From Sphingobacteriales bacterium (GTDB lineage Bacteria > Bacteroidota > Bacteroidia > Sphingobacteriales > Sphingobacteriaceae), in the NCBI GenBank assembly GCA_013298995.1, contig JAAFJW010000017.1, positions 1-34,145 on the forward strand: DNA of 34,145 nucleotides, in the 5' to 3' direction. This document shows positions 1 to 8,731 of the stretch, piece after piece. The translations under genes were made by a program, and so were the position numbers. Each line of letters opens with the position of its first letter. Position 1 is the first letter of the stretch. The notes beneath the pieces are model-generated. The model was not told where the DNA came from and searched no databases. It was given only the letters and a program-made list of their open reading frames with translations.

Positions 1-55
1 AGAGAATTTATTTTCTTTCTCTTCTTTCTGAAAAATATTATTCTTTTATACTTGA

Positions 56-211
56 CTTCCCAAATTTGAAAAGTTGCATTTATTATTTGAATCTAAGATA
101 GCTAATATTAAAAGTATTTTAAAATTTGCCCATAGCAAAAATGCCGAAGTTGATTTACGCCCATTTGCCACAGAAGAATATGTAGTTAAAGTTCGAAAAA
201 GAATAGGATAA
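56..211 (+). pseudogene. C-terminal-like gene fragment without a start
   Basis: An open stretch runs from the stop at 53-55 to TAA at 209-211 and reads as a plausible protein tail ending DLRPFATEEYVVKVRKRIG. It has no ATG, GTG or TTG start, and the upstream 55 bases are AT-rich and stop-containing in this frame. I do not recognise the family. It may be the decayed 3' end of a gene lying to the left of the window, or chance. The opposite-strand 68-residue frame over the same bases has low-complexity composition and is taken as its shadow. Confidence 0.22.
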
Positions 212-281
212 AAGTTAATTTTTATGCAATCCGAAACTTTTTTTATAACCATCTATTTCAAATAAAAACCTTCCAAAATTA

Positions 282-313
282 TTTACGCTATTAAATCAAA
301 ATTTATAGTTTTG
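282..313 (+). promoter_or_regulatory. Bacteroidota-type promoter of yebC
   Basis: TAGTTTTG at 306-313 matches the TAnnTTTG -7 consensus and lies 22 bases before the yebC ATG. A weak TTTA at 282-285 could be the -33 element (20-base spacer). Confidence 0.4.
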
Positions 314-335
314 AAGAAATTTAAAACAGAAAACA

Positions 336-1061
336 ATGGGCAGAGCATACGAGTTTCGTAAAGAGAGAAAATTTAAACGTTGGGCTAAAATGGCAGTACA
401 GTTTACACGTATAGGTAAAGATATTGTAATGGCTGTAAAAGAAAGCGGGGCTAACCCCGATACCAACGCCCGCCTTCGTACCGCCATACAAAACGGTAAG
501 GCTGTAAACATGCCTAAAGAACGTATAGATGCCGCCATAAAACGGGCAAGCGATAAAAACATGGCTAATTACGAAGAAATTGTTTACGAAGGCTATGGCC
601 CCAATGGCGTGGCTGTGCTAATAGAAACGGCTACCGATAACATTAACCGTACAGTAGCTAATGTACGTAGCTACTTTAACAAAACCAATGGCACATTGGG
701 TAAAACTGGCTCGTTAGACTTTGTATTTAAACGGGTAGCTAGCTTTAGGTTCGACCCAGGAGAAATGGATTTAGAAGAACTAGAACTTGAGTTGATAGAT
801 GCTGGCTTAGAAGAAATTTTTGTAGAAGCCAACGAAGAAGGGCAAGATGAAGCGGTGGTACACGCTGGTTTCGAAGATTTTGGTACGATGCAAAAAACTT
901 TGGAAGAAAAAGGAATTGCACTAAAACAAGCAAAACTGGAACGTGTGGCACTTAGCCATACCCAAGTAAACGAAGAACAAGCGGCCGATATCGAAAAATT
1001 ATTGGATAAACTTGAAGACGACGACGATGTACAGGCGGTGTATCATAATATGGCCGATTAG
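336..1061 (+). CDS. yebC: YebC/PmpR (TACO1) family protein
   Basis: The 241-residue protein has the family's full length and features: the MGRAYEFRKERKFKRWAKMA opening, a helical N-terminal domain, the EEIVYEGYGPNGVAVLIE segment near residues 80-97, the DNINRTVANVRSYFNK segment near 101-116, and an acidic C-terminus. YebC proteins were long annotated as DNA-binding regulators. Later work on YebC/TACO1 points to a role in translation at difficult (for example proline-rich) stretches, so I would not call it a transcription factor on sequence alone. The ATG at 336 is the conserved start. It stands alone with its own promoter box. The 340-bp gap behind it holds no gene and no clear hairpin terminator, only AT-rich sequence and the promoter of the next gene. 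Confidence 0.95.
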   Translation: MGRAYEFRKERKFKRWAKMAVQFTRIGKDIVMAVKESGANPDTNARLRTAIQNGKAVNMPKERIDAAIKRASDKNMANYEEIVYEGYGPNGVAVLIETATDNINRTVANVRSYFNKTNGTLGKTGSLDFVFKRVASFRFDPGEMDLEELELELIDAGLEEIFVEANEEGQDEAVVHAGFEDFGTMQKTLEEKGIALKQAKLERVALSHTQVNEEQAADIEKLLDKLEDDDDVQAVYHNMAD

Positions 1062-1304
1062 ATTTTTGATTGAAACTGCAAGATTGTATCCTCAATAAAA
1101 AAGAAAAGAGGAACTAAAAAATCAATTAAAGTTTTTCAAAAAAAACTGGCTCTTTCACTTTTCCCTAATTAGAGCAGCACTTTTCTGTTTTTTTTTATTT
1201 TATGTAAATAAATTACGTTTACAAAAACACCATATCTTGGTAAAAGATAGGGTATTTTTATTAGTTATGATATATTACTGCAATATTTTAAAAATACTAA
1301 GGTA

Positions 1305-1338
1305 TTTGTTGATTATTTACTAATAAAAATTATATTTG
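1305..1338 (+). promoter_or_regulatory. Promoter of the TonB-receptor gene
   Basis: TATATTTG at 1331-1338 matches TAnnTTTG. A TTTG at 1305-1308 lies 22 bases upstream, slightly longer than the usual 19-base spacing. The leader to the ATG at 1402 is about 60 bases. The remainder of 1062-1401 shows nothing else recognisable. Confidence 0.4.
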
Positions 1339-1401
1339 TGTGATAAAGTTTATTTAACTCAATAATTTCTAATATCATTATTTATAACATAACCCTTTTT
1401 T

Positions 1402-4209
1402 ATGACACAACTCAAACGCTTTATTAATTTATTGGCTCTTTTGATAACCCTTGCTTTTTATGCCAACGCTCAAGAAATTAACGGAAATATCACAGATTTT
1501 GAAACGGGTAAACCTATAGAAAGCGCAAGCATAACCGTAAAATTTTCTAATACCGTATCAGTATCCGACAAACAAGGTAATTTTACTATTGCGGCTAAAA
1601 CCAACGATTTACTAACAATTAGTATCACAGGATATGCCACTAAACAAGTTTTTGTAAAAGCTACTACAATAAATATTCAATTAAAATCAAATGTAAATAA
1701 CCTCGACCAAGTAGTTGTTATTGGTAGCCGAAGCGGTGGGCGTGTAAAAACAGATTCGCCAGTACCTGTAGATGTAATAACTATGGGTAATGCCTTACAA
1801 ACTACCGCAAGGCCCGATTTAACTTCGATGTTAAACTATGCAGCACCATCATTTAACTTTAATAAACAAAGCGGAAGCGATGGTGCCGACCAAATAGATT
1901 TAGCCACTTTAAGAGGCTTAGGGCCCGACCAAACCTTGGTATTAGTAAACGGTAAAAGAAGACACCAAACCGCTTTTGTAGCTGTTTTTGGTACACGAGG
2001 TCGTGGAAATTCGGGTACAGATTTAAACGCAATACCTGAAGCAGCTATTGATAGGGTCGAGATTTTAAGAGATGGCGCATCAGCACAATATGGCTCTGAT
2101 GCTATTGCAGGTGTAATTAACATTATTCTTAAAAAAAACACTAATGCTTGGCAAATAAATACAGGAGTTTCGGGTTATTACGATAATAAATTTAACCCTG
2201 CATTTAGTAAAGATTTAAAAAACCAATACGAACATGGTAATAAAATTGATGGCCAAGCCTATGCCTTTGGTATAAATAAAGGCTTTAAATTAGGTAAAGA
2301 AGGATTCATCAACCTAAGCGGTAATTTCTTTTCGCAAGGAAAAACTTTCAGACAAGTATTAGATACCAACTTACTAAACAAAAACGGTTTACCCATAAAT
2401 CCTGGTCGTAGGGCTAACGGAGATGCATCAGTTATTAGTGGCGGCGGTATGTTTAACATGGAGCTACCCATAGCCACTACCAAAACAACCTTTTATGCTT
2501 TTGGTGGTTATAACCACAAAGCATCTGATGCTTTTGCCTATACCCGATCTTTCCACGGCTATAACCCATTGGCAACGGTTAGGCCAGCTCGTTTCCCAAC
2601 TGATGCCGCTGGAAATTTAATTTTTAACCCCTCGATAATGAAAAGTATATCCACTCCTAATGATTTAGCCGACACTGTTTATAACCCACACATTCAAACT
2701 AAAATAAGCGATTTGTCTTTTGCCGGAGGCTTAAAAGGTAGTTTTGGAAACGATTGGGAGTGGGATGCTAGCAATACTTTGGGGCGTAACGATTTTCATT
2801 ATTATGGCGATAAAACCTTTAACGCTTCGTTAGGTGCTGCAGGTATCAACAAAAACTTTTTTGATAACGGAGGTTTTAATTTTTTGCAAAATACCACCAA
2901 TGTTGATTTTTCGAAAAAACTTAAAAGCGTAGCACAAGGATTATCTTTATCGCTAGGTGTCGAATACCGCTACGAACAATATAAAATTTACGCAGGCGAA
3001 AAAGATTCGTATTTTAACTACGATCCATTACAAATAAAAGCACCTGGCTCACAAGGTTTCATGGGTTTCAGGCCTGCTGATGAAGTAAAAGCCAATAGAA
3101 ACAGCCAAGCAGTATATGTACAGGCAGATTTAGATATTACCAAAGAATGGCTCACCAGTGTAGCAGTTAGAGCCGAAAATTATAGCGATTTTGGATTTTT
3201 AAGTACCTATAAGTTAGCTACTAGATATAAAATATCGCCTGTATTTAATGTTCGTGGGTCGGTAAGTACTGGCTTTAGGGCACCATCTTTACAGCAAATT
3301 AATTTTAGTAATACATTTACAGATGTACAAGGCGGTAAACCTTTTGATGTAAAAATAGCTTCAAATTTTAGCCCCATTACCAAAGCGGCGGGTATTCCTA
3401 CTTTAAAACAAGAAAAATCGTTAAACGCTAGTGTAGGTTTTACGGCAAAAGCCTCGCCCGAGTTTAGCATCACTGTTGACGCTTATATGGTTAAAATTAA
3501 AGATAGGGTAGTACTTTCTGGCCAGTTTGATACTACAAATGTTGCTTTAAAACCTATTTTAAATCAAGTAAACGTATCTAAAGCTCAATTTTTTGCCAAT
3601 GCAGTAAATACTACCAATATAGGTGTAGATATTGTTTTAAATTATAGCAAACGCTGGCAAAATCAAAGTTTAAATTTGCTATTGGCCAGCAATTTTCAAA
3701 AAATGAATATTGATAAAATTAATGTTCCTGCGGCATTAAACAATACCTTTAATGAGCAACAAGCATTTTTTAGCCAACGCGAAGAAAAATTTATAAAAGC
3801 ATCGGCACCGCCTGCAAAAATTGGCTTTACCGCCGATTATGGTATTAACAAAACAATAAAAATTGGTACACACCTTACTTATTTTGGTAAAATTATACTG
3901 TTAGGCTATGGTTACAATACCACATATCCACCAACGGTTACTTTAGATAATGATGCCGACCAAGTAAGACCCGAGCAGTTTAACTATAACGGCAAAGTAG
4001 TTACCGATTTATACTCGTCGTATAAACTAAGTAAAATGGCTACTATTTTTGTTGGTGTTGATAATTTATTTAATGTACACCCAAATTTAGGTTTTGTACA
4101 AGGTGCTAAGTTATCAGCTTACGATGGCGAAGCAGGTGGCCCTTGGGATGCTGTACAAATGGGAACCAACGGTATGAGGCCGTTTGTAAAAGCACAACTA
4201 AATTTCTAA
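1402..4209 (+). CDS. TonB-dependent outer-membrane receptor with CarboxypepD-reg-like N-domain
   Basis: The protein has 935 residues. A signal peptide occupies residues 1-23 (hydrophobic core INLLALLITLAFY, cleavage after ANA). A carboxypeptidase-D regulatory-like beta-sandwich spans about 24-105 (EINGNITDFETGKPIESASI). A plug domain spans about 110-235 (LVLVNGKRRHQTA, AIDRVEILRDGASAQYGSDA, then IAGVINIILKK), and the rest is a 22-strand beta-barrel ending in Phe (FVKAQLNF), as expected for BAM-inserted porins. It imports a bulky ligand across the outer membrane using TonB/ExbBD energy. The ligand cannot be read from sequence. There is no SusD-like lipoprotein next to it, so a glycan SusCD pair is unlikely, and siderophore, cobalamin or another small ligand is more likely. 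It forms its own transcription unit, with a promoter box upstream and a strong terminator downstream. Confidence 0.93.
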   Translation: MTQLKRFINLLALLITLAFYANAQEINGNITDFETGKPIESASITVKFSNTVSVSDKQGNFTIAAKTNDLLTISITGYATKQVFVKATTINIQLKSNVNNLDQVVVIGSRSGGRVKTDSPVPVDVITMGNALQTTARPDLTSMLNYAAPSFNFNKQSGSDGADQIDLATLRGLGPDQTLVLVNGKRRHQTAFVAVFGTRGRGNSGTDLNAIPEAAIDRVEILRDGASAQYGSDAIAGVINIILKKNTNAWQINTGVSGYYDNKFNPAFSKDLKNQYEHGNKIDGQAYAFGINKGFKLGKEGFINLSGNFFSQGKTFRQVLDTNLLNKNGLPINPGRRANGDASVISGGGMFNMELPIATTKTTFYAFGGYNHKASDAFAYTRSFHGYNPLATVRPARFPTDAAGNLIFNPSIMKSISTPNDLADTVYNPHIQTKISDLSFAGGLKGSFGNDWEWDASNTLGRNDFHYYGDKTFNASLGAAGINKNFFDNGGFNFLQNTTNVDFSKKLKSVAQGLSLSLGVEYRYEQYKIYAGEKDSYFNYDPLQIKAPGSQGFMGFRPADEVKANRNSQAVYVQADLDITKEWLTSVAVRAENYSDFGFLSTYKLATRYKISPVFNVRGSVSTGFRAPSLQQINFSNTFTDVQGGKPFDVKIASNFSPITKAAGIPTLKQEKSLNASVGFTAKASPEFSITVDAYMVKIKDRVVLSGQFDTTNVALKPILNQVNVSKAQFFANAVNTTNIGVDIVLNYSKRWQNQSLNLLLASNFQKMNIDKINVPAALNNTFNEQQAFFSQREEKFIKASAPPAKIGFTADYGINKTIKIGTHLTYFGKIILLGYGYNTTYPPTVTLDNDADQVRPEQFNYNGKVVTDLYSSYKLSKMATIFVGVDNLFNVHPNLGFVQGAKLSAYDGEAGGPWDAVQMGTNGMRPFVKAQLNF

Positions 4210-4230
4210 ATAATCTTAAAAACTTATAAA

Positions 4231-4268
4231 AAAGCAGGCTAAAATTACATTTAGCCTGCTTTTTTATT
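4231..4268 (+). terminator. Rho-independent terminator after the TonB receptor
   Basis: A 13-bp perfect stem (AAAGCAGGCTAAA at 4231-4243, TTTAGCCTGCTTT at 4250-4262) with a 6-base loop is followed by a T-run. An A-run precedes it, so it could act in both directions. Confidence 0.9.
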
Positions 4269-4272
4269 AATC

Positions 4273-4347
4273 TAGGTGTAATAAACATTTGTGGGGTATT
4301 TGATAGACGTTGGTTTAATATAAACAAAAATGGTGGTGTATTTTTAA
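4273..4347 (+). repeat. Dispersed ~76-bp repeat, copy 1
   Basis: This stretch aligns over its whole length with 21668-21744, with a few substitutions and a 2-base length difference. Shared blocks include TAGGTGTAAT, ACATTTGTGG, TTGATAGACGTTGGTTT, and ACAAAAATGGTGGTGTA followed by TTTTTAA. Both copies start a few bases beyond a transcription terminator. No coding role is seen. Confidence 0.85.
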
Positions 4348-4355
4348 GATGCTTA

Positions 4356-4373
4356 GGGCATTTTAACACGCTC
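4356..4373 (+). repeat. Fragment of the GGGCGT intergenic repeat
   Basis: GGGCATTTTAACACGCTC is one base off the opening of the repeat at 7512 (GGGCGTTTTAACACGCTG). It follows copy 1 of the 76-bp repeat. The ~640-bp stretch from here to the aldolase holds repeats and palindromes but no gene I can support. Confidence 0.5.
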
Positions 4374-4530
4374 TTAAACACTTTATAATATTGATTATTA
4401 ACCTAATTTCGATTGTTTAAATTTATATAATTTATTAATAACCAATAACATGAATTATTTTATGGCGTTATTCTATGTTAGTGCCATTATTTTGGGGTCG
4501 GGGGGGGGATATAGACAAATAAAAAAAAAC

Positions 4531-4557
4531 ACAGCGGACGGCGTGTTAAAAACGCCC
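4531..4557 (-). repeat. GGGCGT intergenic repeat, minus-strand copy
   Basis: Read on the minus strand, it begins GGGCGTTTTTAACACGCCGT and continues CCGCTGT. This matches the element at 7512-7532 except for one extra T and a C/T change. GGCGT and ACGCC can pair as a small hairpin. A G9 tract (4500-4508) lies just beyond. Confidence 0.6.
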
Positions 4558-4613
4558 TAATTATTACAAAAACAGTATTTATTAATCGAAATCGGGTTAT
4601 TATGAAAAACCCA

Positions 4614-4760
4614 GGCTAGTGTTACACAACCACAGCTAGCCCCGCCATCCGCTTACCCGCCTGCTGGCCGGCAGGTACGCACAAGGCCTTAGCCACAAGG
4701 CAGGTATCCGCTACCTACCTGCGCAGGCAGGCTGTCGGGTTTAGGTACGCAGGGCGATGC
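4614..4760. repeat. GC-rich block of palindromes
   Basis: This is an island of GC-rich sequence in AT-rich surroundings. It contains the near-palindrome CCTGCTGGCCGGCAGG (4660-4675), the near-palindrome CCTACCTGCGCAGGCAGG (4714-4731), two ATCCGCT words, and a repeated ACAAGG element. The TGCGCAGGCA core recurs at 7602-7615. It probably belongs to the same mosaic intergenic repeat family as the GGGCGT elements. No open frame of interest is present. Confidence 0.55.
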
Positions 4761-4974
4761 TTTTTAATTCGGGTTTACCTTGCACCGTAATTTTAGATTC
4801 AAAAAAACAATACCATAATATTCGTGTATTCGTGGCTATAATTATTTGCCATGCAAAGGCTTGGTTTTTTTGTTATTTGCCACTATTTATTTGCCATTTC
4901 AAAAATTTCGCAACTCATAAAGTTTTGTAATTTTACACATATCAAAAAAATACCAAAAACAAACAGATTTTTTT

Positions 4975-4982
4975 TACCTTCG
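4975..4982 (+). promoter_or_regulatory. Possible -7 box of fbaA
   Basis: TACCTTCG matches TAnnTTTG with one change and ends 24 bases before the ATG. No convincing -33 TTTG is placed at the right spacing. Confidence 0.3.
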
Positions 4983-5006
4983 GTGCTATAATTAACATTA
5001 ATTTTT

Positions 5007-6086
5007 ATGAGTTTAAAAGATTTTAAAGGTGTTGTAACCGGAAACCAAGTTCAAGACTTATTTGCCATTGCTAAAAAGCATCAATTTGCCTTACCCGCAG
5101 TAAATGTAACGGGTACCAATACCATTAATGCAGTAATGGAAACTGCAAAGGCGGTTAACTCGCCTGTAATTATACAGTTATCAAACGGTGGAGCCCAGTT
5201 TTATGCCGGAAAATCTTTAGATAACAGCAAGCTACAAGCCTGTATATTGGGTGGCGTATCGGCCGCACAGCATGTACATTTACTAGCCGAAAGCTATGGC
5301 GTAGCCGTAATATTACATACCGACCATTGTGCTAAAAAATTATTGCCTTGGTTAGACGGTTTATTAGATGCTGGCGAAAAGTTTTTTGCGCAACATGGCA
5401 AACCCTTGTTTTCGTCGCACATGATTGACCTTTCGGAAGAGCCTTTGGAAGAAAATATAGAAATATGTAAAACTTACCTTGAGCGTATGAGTAAAATGGG
5501 CATGACTTTAGAAATAGAACTAGGTGTAACTGGTGGCGAAGAAGATGGGGTAGATAACTCGGATGTGGACTCATCAAAACTATATACCCAGCCCGAAGAA
5601 GTATCGTACGCTTACGAAGAGTTAAGCAAAATAAGCCCCCGTTTTACCATTGCCGCCGCTTTTGGCAACGTACATGGGGTGTATAAACCTGGTAATGTAA
5701 AGCTACAACCTGTAATTTTGCACAATTCACAGGAGTTTGTAAAAGCTAAATTTGGCTTAACAGATGATAAACCTATCGATTTTGTTTTCCATGGTGGCTC
5801 GGGCTCATCGCAAGAAGAAATACGTGAGGCTATATCGTACGGAGCAATAAAAATGAATATTGATACCGATATGCAATGGGCATTTTGGGAAGGTATTTTA
5901 GATTATTACACCAGTAAAGAAGCCTACTTGCAGGCGCAAATAGGTAACCCTGATGGTGATGACTCGCCCAATAAAAAATATTACGACCCTCGTGTATGGT
6001 TACGCAAAGGCGAAGAGCAGTTTGTAAAACGCTTAACCGCTGCATTTGACGATTTGAACTGTATAAATGCCAGTGAGTTACTATAA
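5007..6086 (+). CDS. fbaA: Class II fructose-bisphosphate aldolase
   Basis: The 359-residue protein has the same length as the E. coli-type class IIA enzyme. It cleaves fructose-1,6-bisphosphate to DHAP and glyceraldehyde-3-phosphate in glycolysis and runs in reverse for gluconeogenesis. Visible motifs are the zinc/catalytic segment ILHTDHCAKK (about residues 102-111), the Glu-containing LEIELGVTGGEEDGVDN segment (about 172-188), the FGNVHGVYKPGNVKL zinc-His segment (about 225-240), the phosphate-binding HGGSGSS near 262, and NIDTDMQWAFW near 287. These together distinguish it from tagatose-bisphosphate aldolases. It is monocistronic, with a terminator 24 bases after the stop. Confidence 0.96.
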   Translation: MSLKDFKGVVTGNQVQDLFAIAKKHQFALPAVNVTGTNTINAVMETAKAVNSPVIIQLSNGGAQFYAGKSLDNSKLQACILGGVSAAQHVHLLAESYGVAVILHTDHCAKKLLPWLDGLLDAGEKFFAQHGKPLFSSHMIDLSEEPLEENIEICKTYLERMSKMGMTLEIELGVTGGEEDGVDNSDVDSSKLYTQPEEVSYAYEELSKISPRFTIAAAFGNVHGVYKPGNVKLQPVILHNSQEFVKAKFGLTDDKPIDFVFHGGSGSSQEEIREAISYGAIKMNIDTDMQWAFWEGILDYYTSKEAYLQAQIGNPDGDDSPNKKYYDPRVWLRKGEEQFVKRLTAAFDDLNCINASELL

Positions 6087-6109
6087 TTTTCTAACTTTTT
6101 TTTGACTAT

Positions 6110-6149
6110 AAGGCTGGCTATGTAACATTAGCTGGCCTTTGTTTTTTAA
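6110..6149 (+). terminator. Terminator after fbaA
   Basis: AAGGCTGGCTA (6110-6120) pairs with TAGCTGGCCTT (6129-6139) through an 11-bp RNA stem containing two G-U pairs, and T-rich sequence follows. Confidence 0.8.
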
Positions 6150-6193
6150 TCTATTAGTAGCACTTAATTCCGACCTAATATAAAACCCAAACC

Positions 6194-6640
6194 ATGAAAA
6201 AGCCCCAAAATAAAAACCGTTTCGAAAAATTTGCCAATAAAATTACCCACATTACAGGCTCATCGGCAGCATTTTTAACCGCTTTTGGTATTATTTTGGT
6301 ATGGATAATTACAGGGCCTATTTTCGATTTTTCGGATACTTGGCAATTGGTAATTAACACAGGAACTACCGTTATTACTTTTTTGATGGTTTTTTTGATA
6401 CAAAAATCACAAAATAAAGAATCTAAATCAATACAATTAAAGCTAAACGAGTTGATAGCATCGAGCGAAAAGGCCAGCAACCGCATGGTGGCTATCGAAG
6501 ATTTAACCGAAGCCGAGCTCGACCATTTGCACCAGTTTTACGAACACTTGGCCGAGAAAGCCCGTAGAGAGAAAAATATTCGTCAATCGCATTCGATACA
6601 AAACATCAATACAGGTAATAGCCTACATCCCAACAAATAA
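6194..6640 (+). CDS. Low-affinity iron permease family small membrane protein
   Basis: A 148-residue protein resembling the iron-permease (PF04120-like) family. A basic N-terminus (KPQNKNRFEKFANKITHITG) precedes TM1 at about 24-41 (SAAFLTAFGIILVWIITG) and TM2 at about 50-68 (VINTGTTVITFLMVFLIQ). The conserved QKSQNKESKSIQLKLNELI stretch follows and then a charged, helical cytoplasmic tail. The family name comes from yeast Fet4, but bacterial members are far shorter and their transport role is unproven, so the name records homology only. It converges on rlmB, with 18 bases between the stops. Confidence 0.8.
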   Translation: MKKPQNKNRFEKFANKITHITGSSAAFLTAFGIILVWIITGPIFDFSDTWQLVINTGTTVITFLMVFLIQKSQNKESKSIQLKLNELIASSEKASNRMVAIEDLTEAELDHLHQFYEHLAEKARREKNIRQSHSIQNINTGNSLHPNK

Positions 6641-6658
6641 AAAAGCCAAAACTTGCAT

Positions 6659-7420
6659 TTACAAGCGTTGTCTTACGGCTTCGTACAGTATAATACCTGC
6701 CGAAACCGATACATTTAACGAGGCTATTTCGCCATTCATAGGTATTTTGGTAAGATAATCGGCGTTTCTAATCAGTTCAAAACTAATGCCTTCATCTTCG
6801 GCACCCATAATAATGGCCGATGGGGCGGTATAATCGGGGCGGTAAATGAGGTCGTCGGTTTTTTCGGTACAAGCTATAATTTGCAAGCCACTATCTTTTA
6901 AAAACCTAAGGATGCTTAATAAATTATCATGCCTACAAATAGGTACTTTGTACAATGCGCCAGCCGAGGTTTTTACGGCATCGGGGTTTATTTGTGCTGA
7001 GTTTTTTTTAGGTACTACAATGGCATGTACGCCACTACACTCGGCAGTACGCACAATGGCACCAAAATTGCGTACATCAGTAATACCATCCAACATCAAA
7101 ATTAATGGAACTTCCCCTTTTTCAAATATTTGAGGAATAATATCTTCAATTTTTTGATACGTAATGGGCGATATAAAAGCAATTACCCCTTGATGGTTTT
7201 TTAATGTAATGCGGTTTAGTTTTTCTACTGGTACTTGCTGCGATGGTATATCAAACGAACGCAACACACCTTTAAGTTCGCCGTAAAGCTCGCCCGTTAA
7301 ACCCCGCTGTATAAACAACGATTCGATATCTTTACCATCTTTTATGGCTTCAATTACGGCTCTCAAACCAAAAATCATTTGGTTTACTTCTTTAGGTATT
7401 TTATAGTTGCGGTTATCCAT
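6659..7420 (-). CDS. rlmB: 23S rRNA 2'-O-ribose methyltransferase, TrmH/SpoU family (RlmB-like)
   Basis: The 253-residue protein has an N-terminal substrate-binding domain (about 10-85, including the IFGLRAVIEAIKDGKDIESL opening typical of RlmB) and a C-terminal SPOUT domain. SPOUT motif 1 is LDGITDVRNFGAIVRTAE with the catalytic N and R, motif 2 is IIMGAEDEGI, and motif 3 is IASLNVSVSAGIILYEAVRQ. It transfers a methyl group from SAM to a guanosine ribose of 23S rRNA (G2251 in E. coli numbering). RlmB is the best fit within the TrmH family, but exact site specificity is an inference. Confidence 0.92.
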   Translation of the reverse strand: MDNRNYKIPKEVNQMIFGLRAVIEAIKDGKDIESLFIQRGLTGELYGELKGVLRSFDIPSQQVPVEKLNRITLKNHQGVIAFISPITYQKIEDIIPQIFEKGEVPLILMLDGITDVRNFGAIVRTAECSGVHAIVVPKKNSAQINPDAVKTSAGALYKVPICRHDNLLSILRFLKDSGLQIIACTEKTDDLIYRPDYTAPSAIIMGAEDEGISFELIRNADYLTKIPMNGEIASLNVSVSAGIILYEAVRQRL

Positions 7421-7432
7421 TAAAATTTTTCA

Positions 7433-7440
7433 CGAAAATA
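7433..7440 (-). promoter_or_regulatory. Possible -7 box of rlmB
   Basis: On the minus strand it reads TATTTTCG (TAnnTTTG with one change), 12 bases upstream of the start codon. Confidence 0.3.
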
Positions 7441-7511
7441 GATAAAATTGTTTTTATTAGCCTGAGTTAAATCAATAAAAAAAGTGTTTTTAATATCTAA
7501 AATCACGATTT

Positions 7512-7634
7512 GGGCGTTTTAACACGCTGTCCACCATATCTTTTTTCCCATTACCCCCCATTTTCCACAAGCACAGAGGGGGTAACGAAAAAAAGGATGC
7601 CTGCCTGCGCAGGCAAGCCACTACCGTTGTTAAT
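7512..7634 (+). repeat. GGGCGT intergenic repeat, full copy
   Basis: It opens GGGCGTTTTAACACGCTGTCC (hairpin-forming GCGT/ACGC), continues through ATATCTTTTTTCCC, and carries paired C-rich (TACCCCCC) and G-rich (GAGGGGGTA) segments around a short spacer. GAAAAAAAGGATGCC comes next and pairs back to the ATCTTTTTTC segment, followed by the palindrome TGCCTGCGCAGGCA at 7602-7615. It is therefore a nested, foldable element. The 457-bp gap 7421-7877 holds this repeat and AT-rich accD upstream sequence, with no gene. Confidence 0.7.
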
Positions 7635-7877
7635 GCATTAAAAACGTAAATAGCATTTATTTACAGAAAATTATACCATAATTTAATAATTGAACTTAGG
7701 CTAATAAAAAAAAATGTGCACATGTATTGGAATTTAAGATAAAAATTATTTGATTTATACACAACTGATTGTGAAGTTTGTATTTTTGATTTATGCCAGC
7801 AATACTGCATTTTAAATTAAGGCAAATACTATTCAGCAATTTTTTGTTTATTTGCACACACACATTTTAATTGTAGA

Positions 7878-8720
7878 ATGGCTTGGTTTAAAAGAAACAC
7901 AAAAGGAATAGTTACTTCAACTGAAGATAAAAAAGAAGCACCCGATGGCGTTTGGAATAAATGCCCTAGTTGTAAAAAAGCATTGCATTATGCCGATCAG
8001 GTCGAAAATAAATACGTTTGCCAATACTGCAACTACCATTTACGCATAGGCTCTAAAGAATATTTTGAGGTATTGTTTGATAACAATGCCTTTGTTGAAT
8101 TATTTGGCAATTTAACATCGGCCGACCCTATAAATTTTACCGATAGCAAAAGTTACCCCGACCGCTTAGACGAGAGTTATAAAAAAACGGGTTTAAAAGA
8201 TGCCATTAGAGCGGCCACAGGCAAAATAGATGACCAAAATGTGGTAATAGCTTGTATGGATTTTAAGTTTATAGGTGGTTCTATGGGTTCGGTAGTGGGC
8301 GAAAAAATTGCCCGCTCTATCGATTACAGCCTAAAGCATAAAATACCTTTTATAATGATATCCAAATCGGGGGGTGCCCGCATGATGGAAGCCGCATTTT
8401 CGCTGATGCAAATGGCCAAAACATCGGCCAAGTTGGCTTTGTTATCGCAAGCCAAAATACCTTATATATCCTTACTTACCGACCCTACCACAGGTGGCGT
8501 TACTGCTTCGTACGCCATGCTAGGCGATATTAATATTGCCGAACCTGGCGCATTAATAGGTTTTGCTGGGCCAAGGGTGATTAAAGAAACGATTAAAAAA
8601 GATTTGCCAAAGGGGTTTCAAACTTCGGAGTTTGTGCTGGAACACGGCTTTTTAGATTTTATTGTAGATAGGCGAGAAATGAAAGCCAAATTGGCTTCGT
8701 TTATTAGAATGGTAAGTTAA
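7878..8720 (+). CDS. accD: Acetyl-CoA carboxylase carboxyltransferase subunit beta
   Basis: The 280-residue protein carries a four-cysteine zinc ribbon ([13 protein letters not shown] through [12 protein letters not shown], about residues 29-58) and the crotonase-fold carboxyltransferase domain. The domain shows [15 protein letters not shown] near 135-149, [20 protein letters not shown] near 162-181, and a [16 protein letters not shown] to [14 protein letters not shown] stretch near 205-240. With AccA it transfers the carboxyl group from carboxybiotin to acetyl-CoA to give malonyl-CoA, the first step of fatty-acid synthesis. accA is not in the window, as is common in Bacteroidota. Confidence 0.96.
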   Translation: MAWFKRNTKGIVTSTEDKKEAPDGVWNKCPSCKKALHYADQVENKYVCQYCNYHLRIGSKEYFEVLFDNNAFVELFGNLTSADPINFTDSKSYPDRLDESYKKTGLKDAIRAATGKIDDQNVVIACMDFKFIGGSMGSVVGEKIARSIDYSLKHKIPFIMISKSGGARMMEAAFSLMQMAKTSAKLALLSQAKIPYISLLTDPTTGGVTASYAMLGDINIAEPGALIGFAGPRVIKETIKKDLPKGFQTSEFVLEHGFLDFIVDRREMKAKLASFIRMVS

Positions 8721-8731
8721 ATTATTATTTT

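Noticed and set aside
1402-4209. SusC of a SusCD polysaccharide-utilisation locus
   Set aside because: No SusD-like lipoprotein or glycoside hydrolase gene is adjacent; a terminator follows the receptor directly.
4714-4731. CRISPR-like short repeats in the GC-rich block
   Set aside because: The palindromes are unequal in sequence and spacing; there is no regular repeat-spacer pattern and no cas gene.
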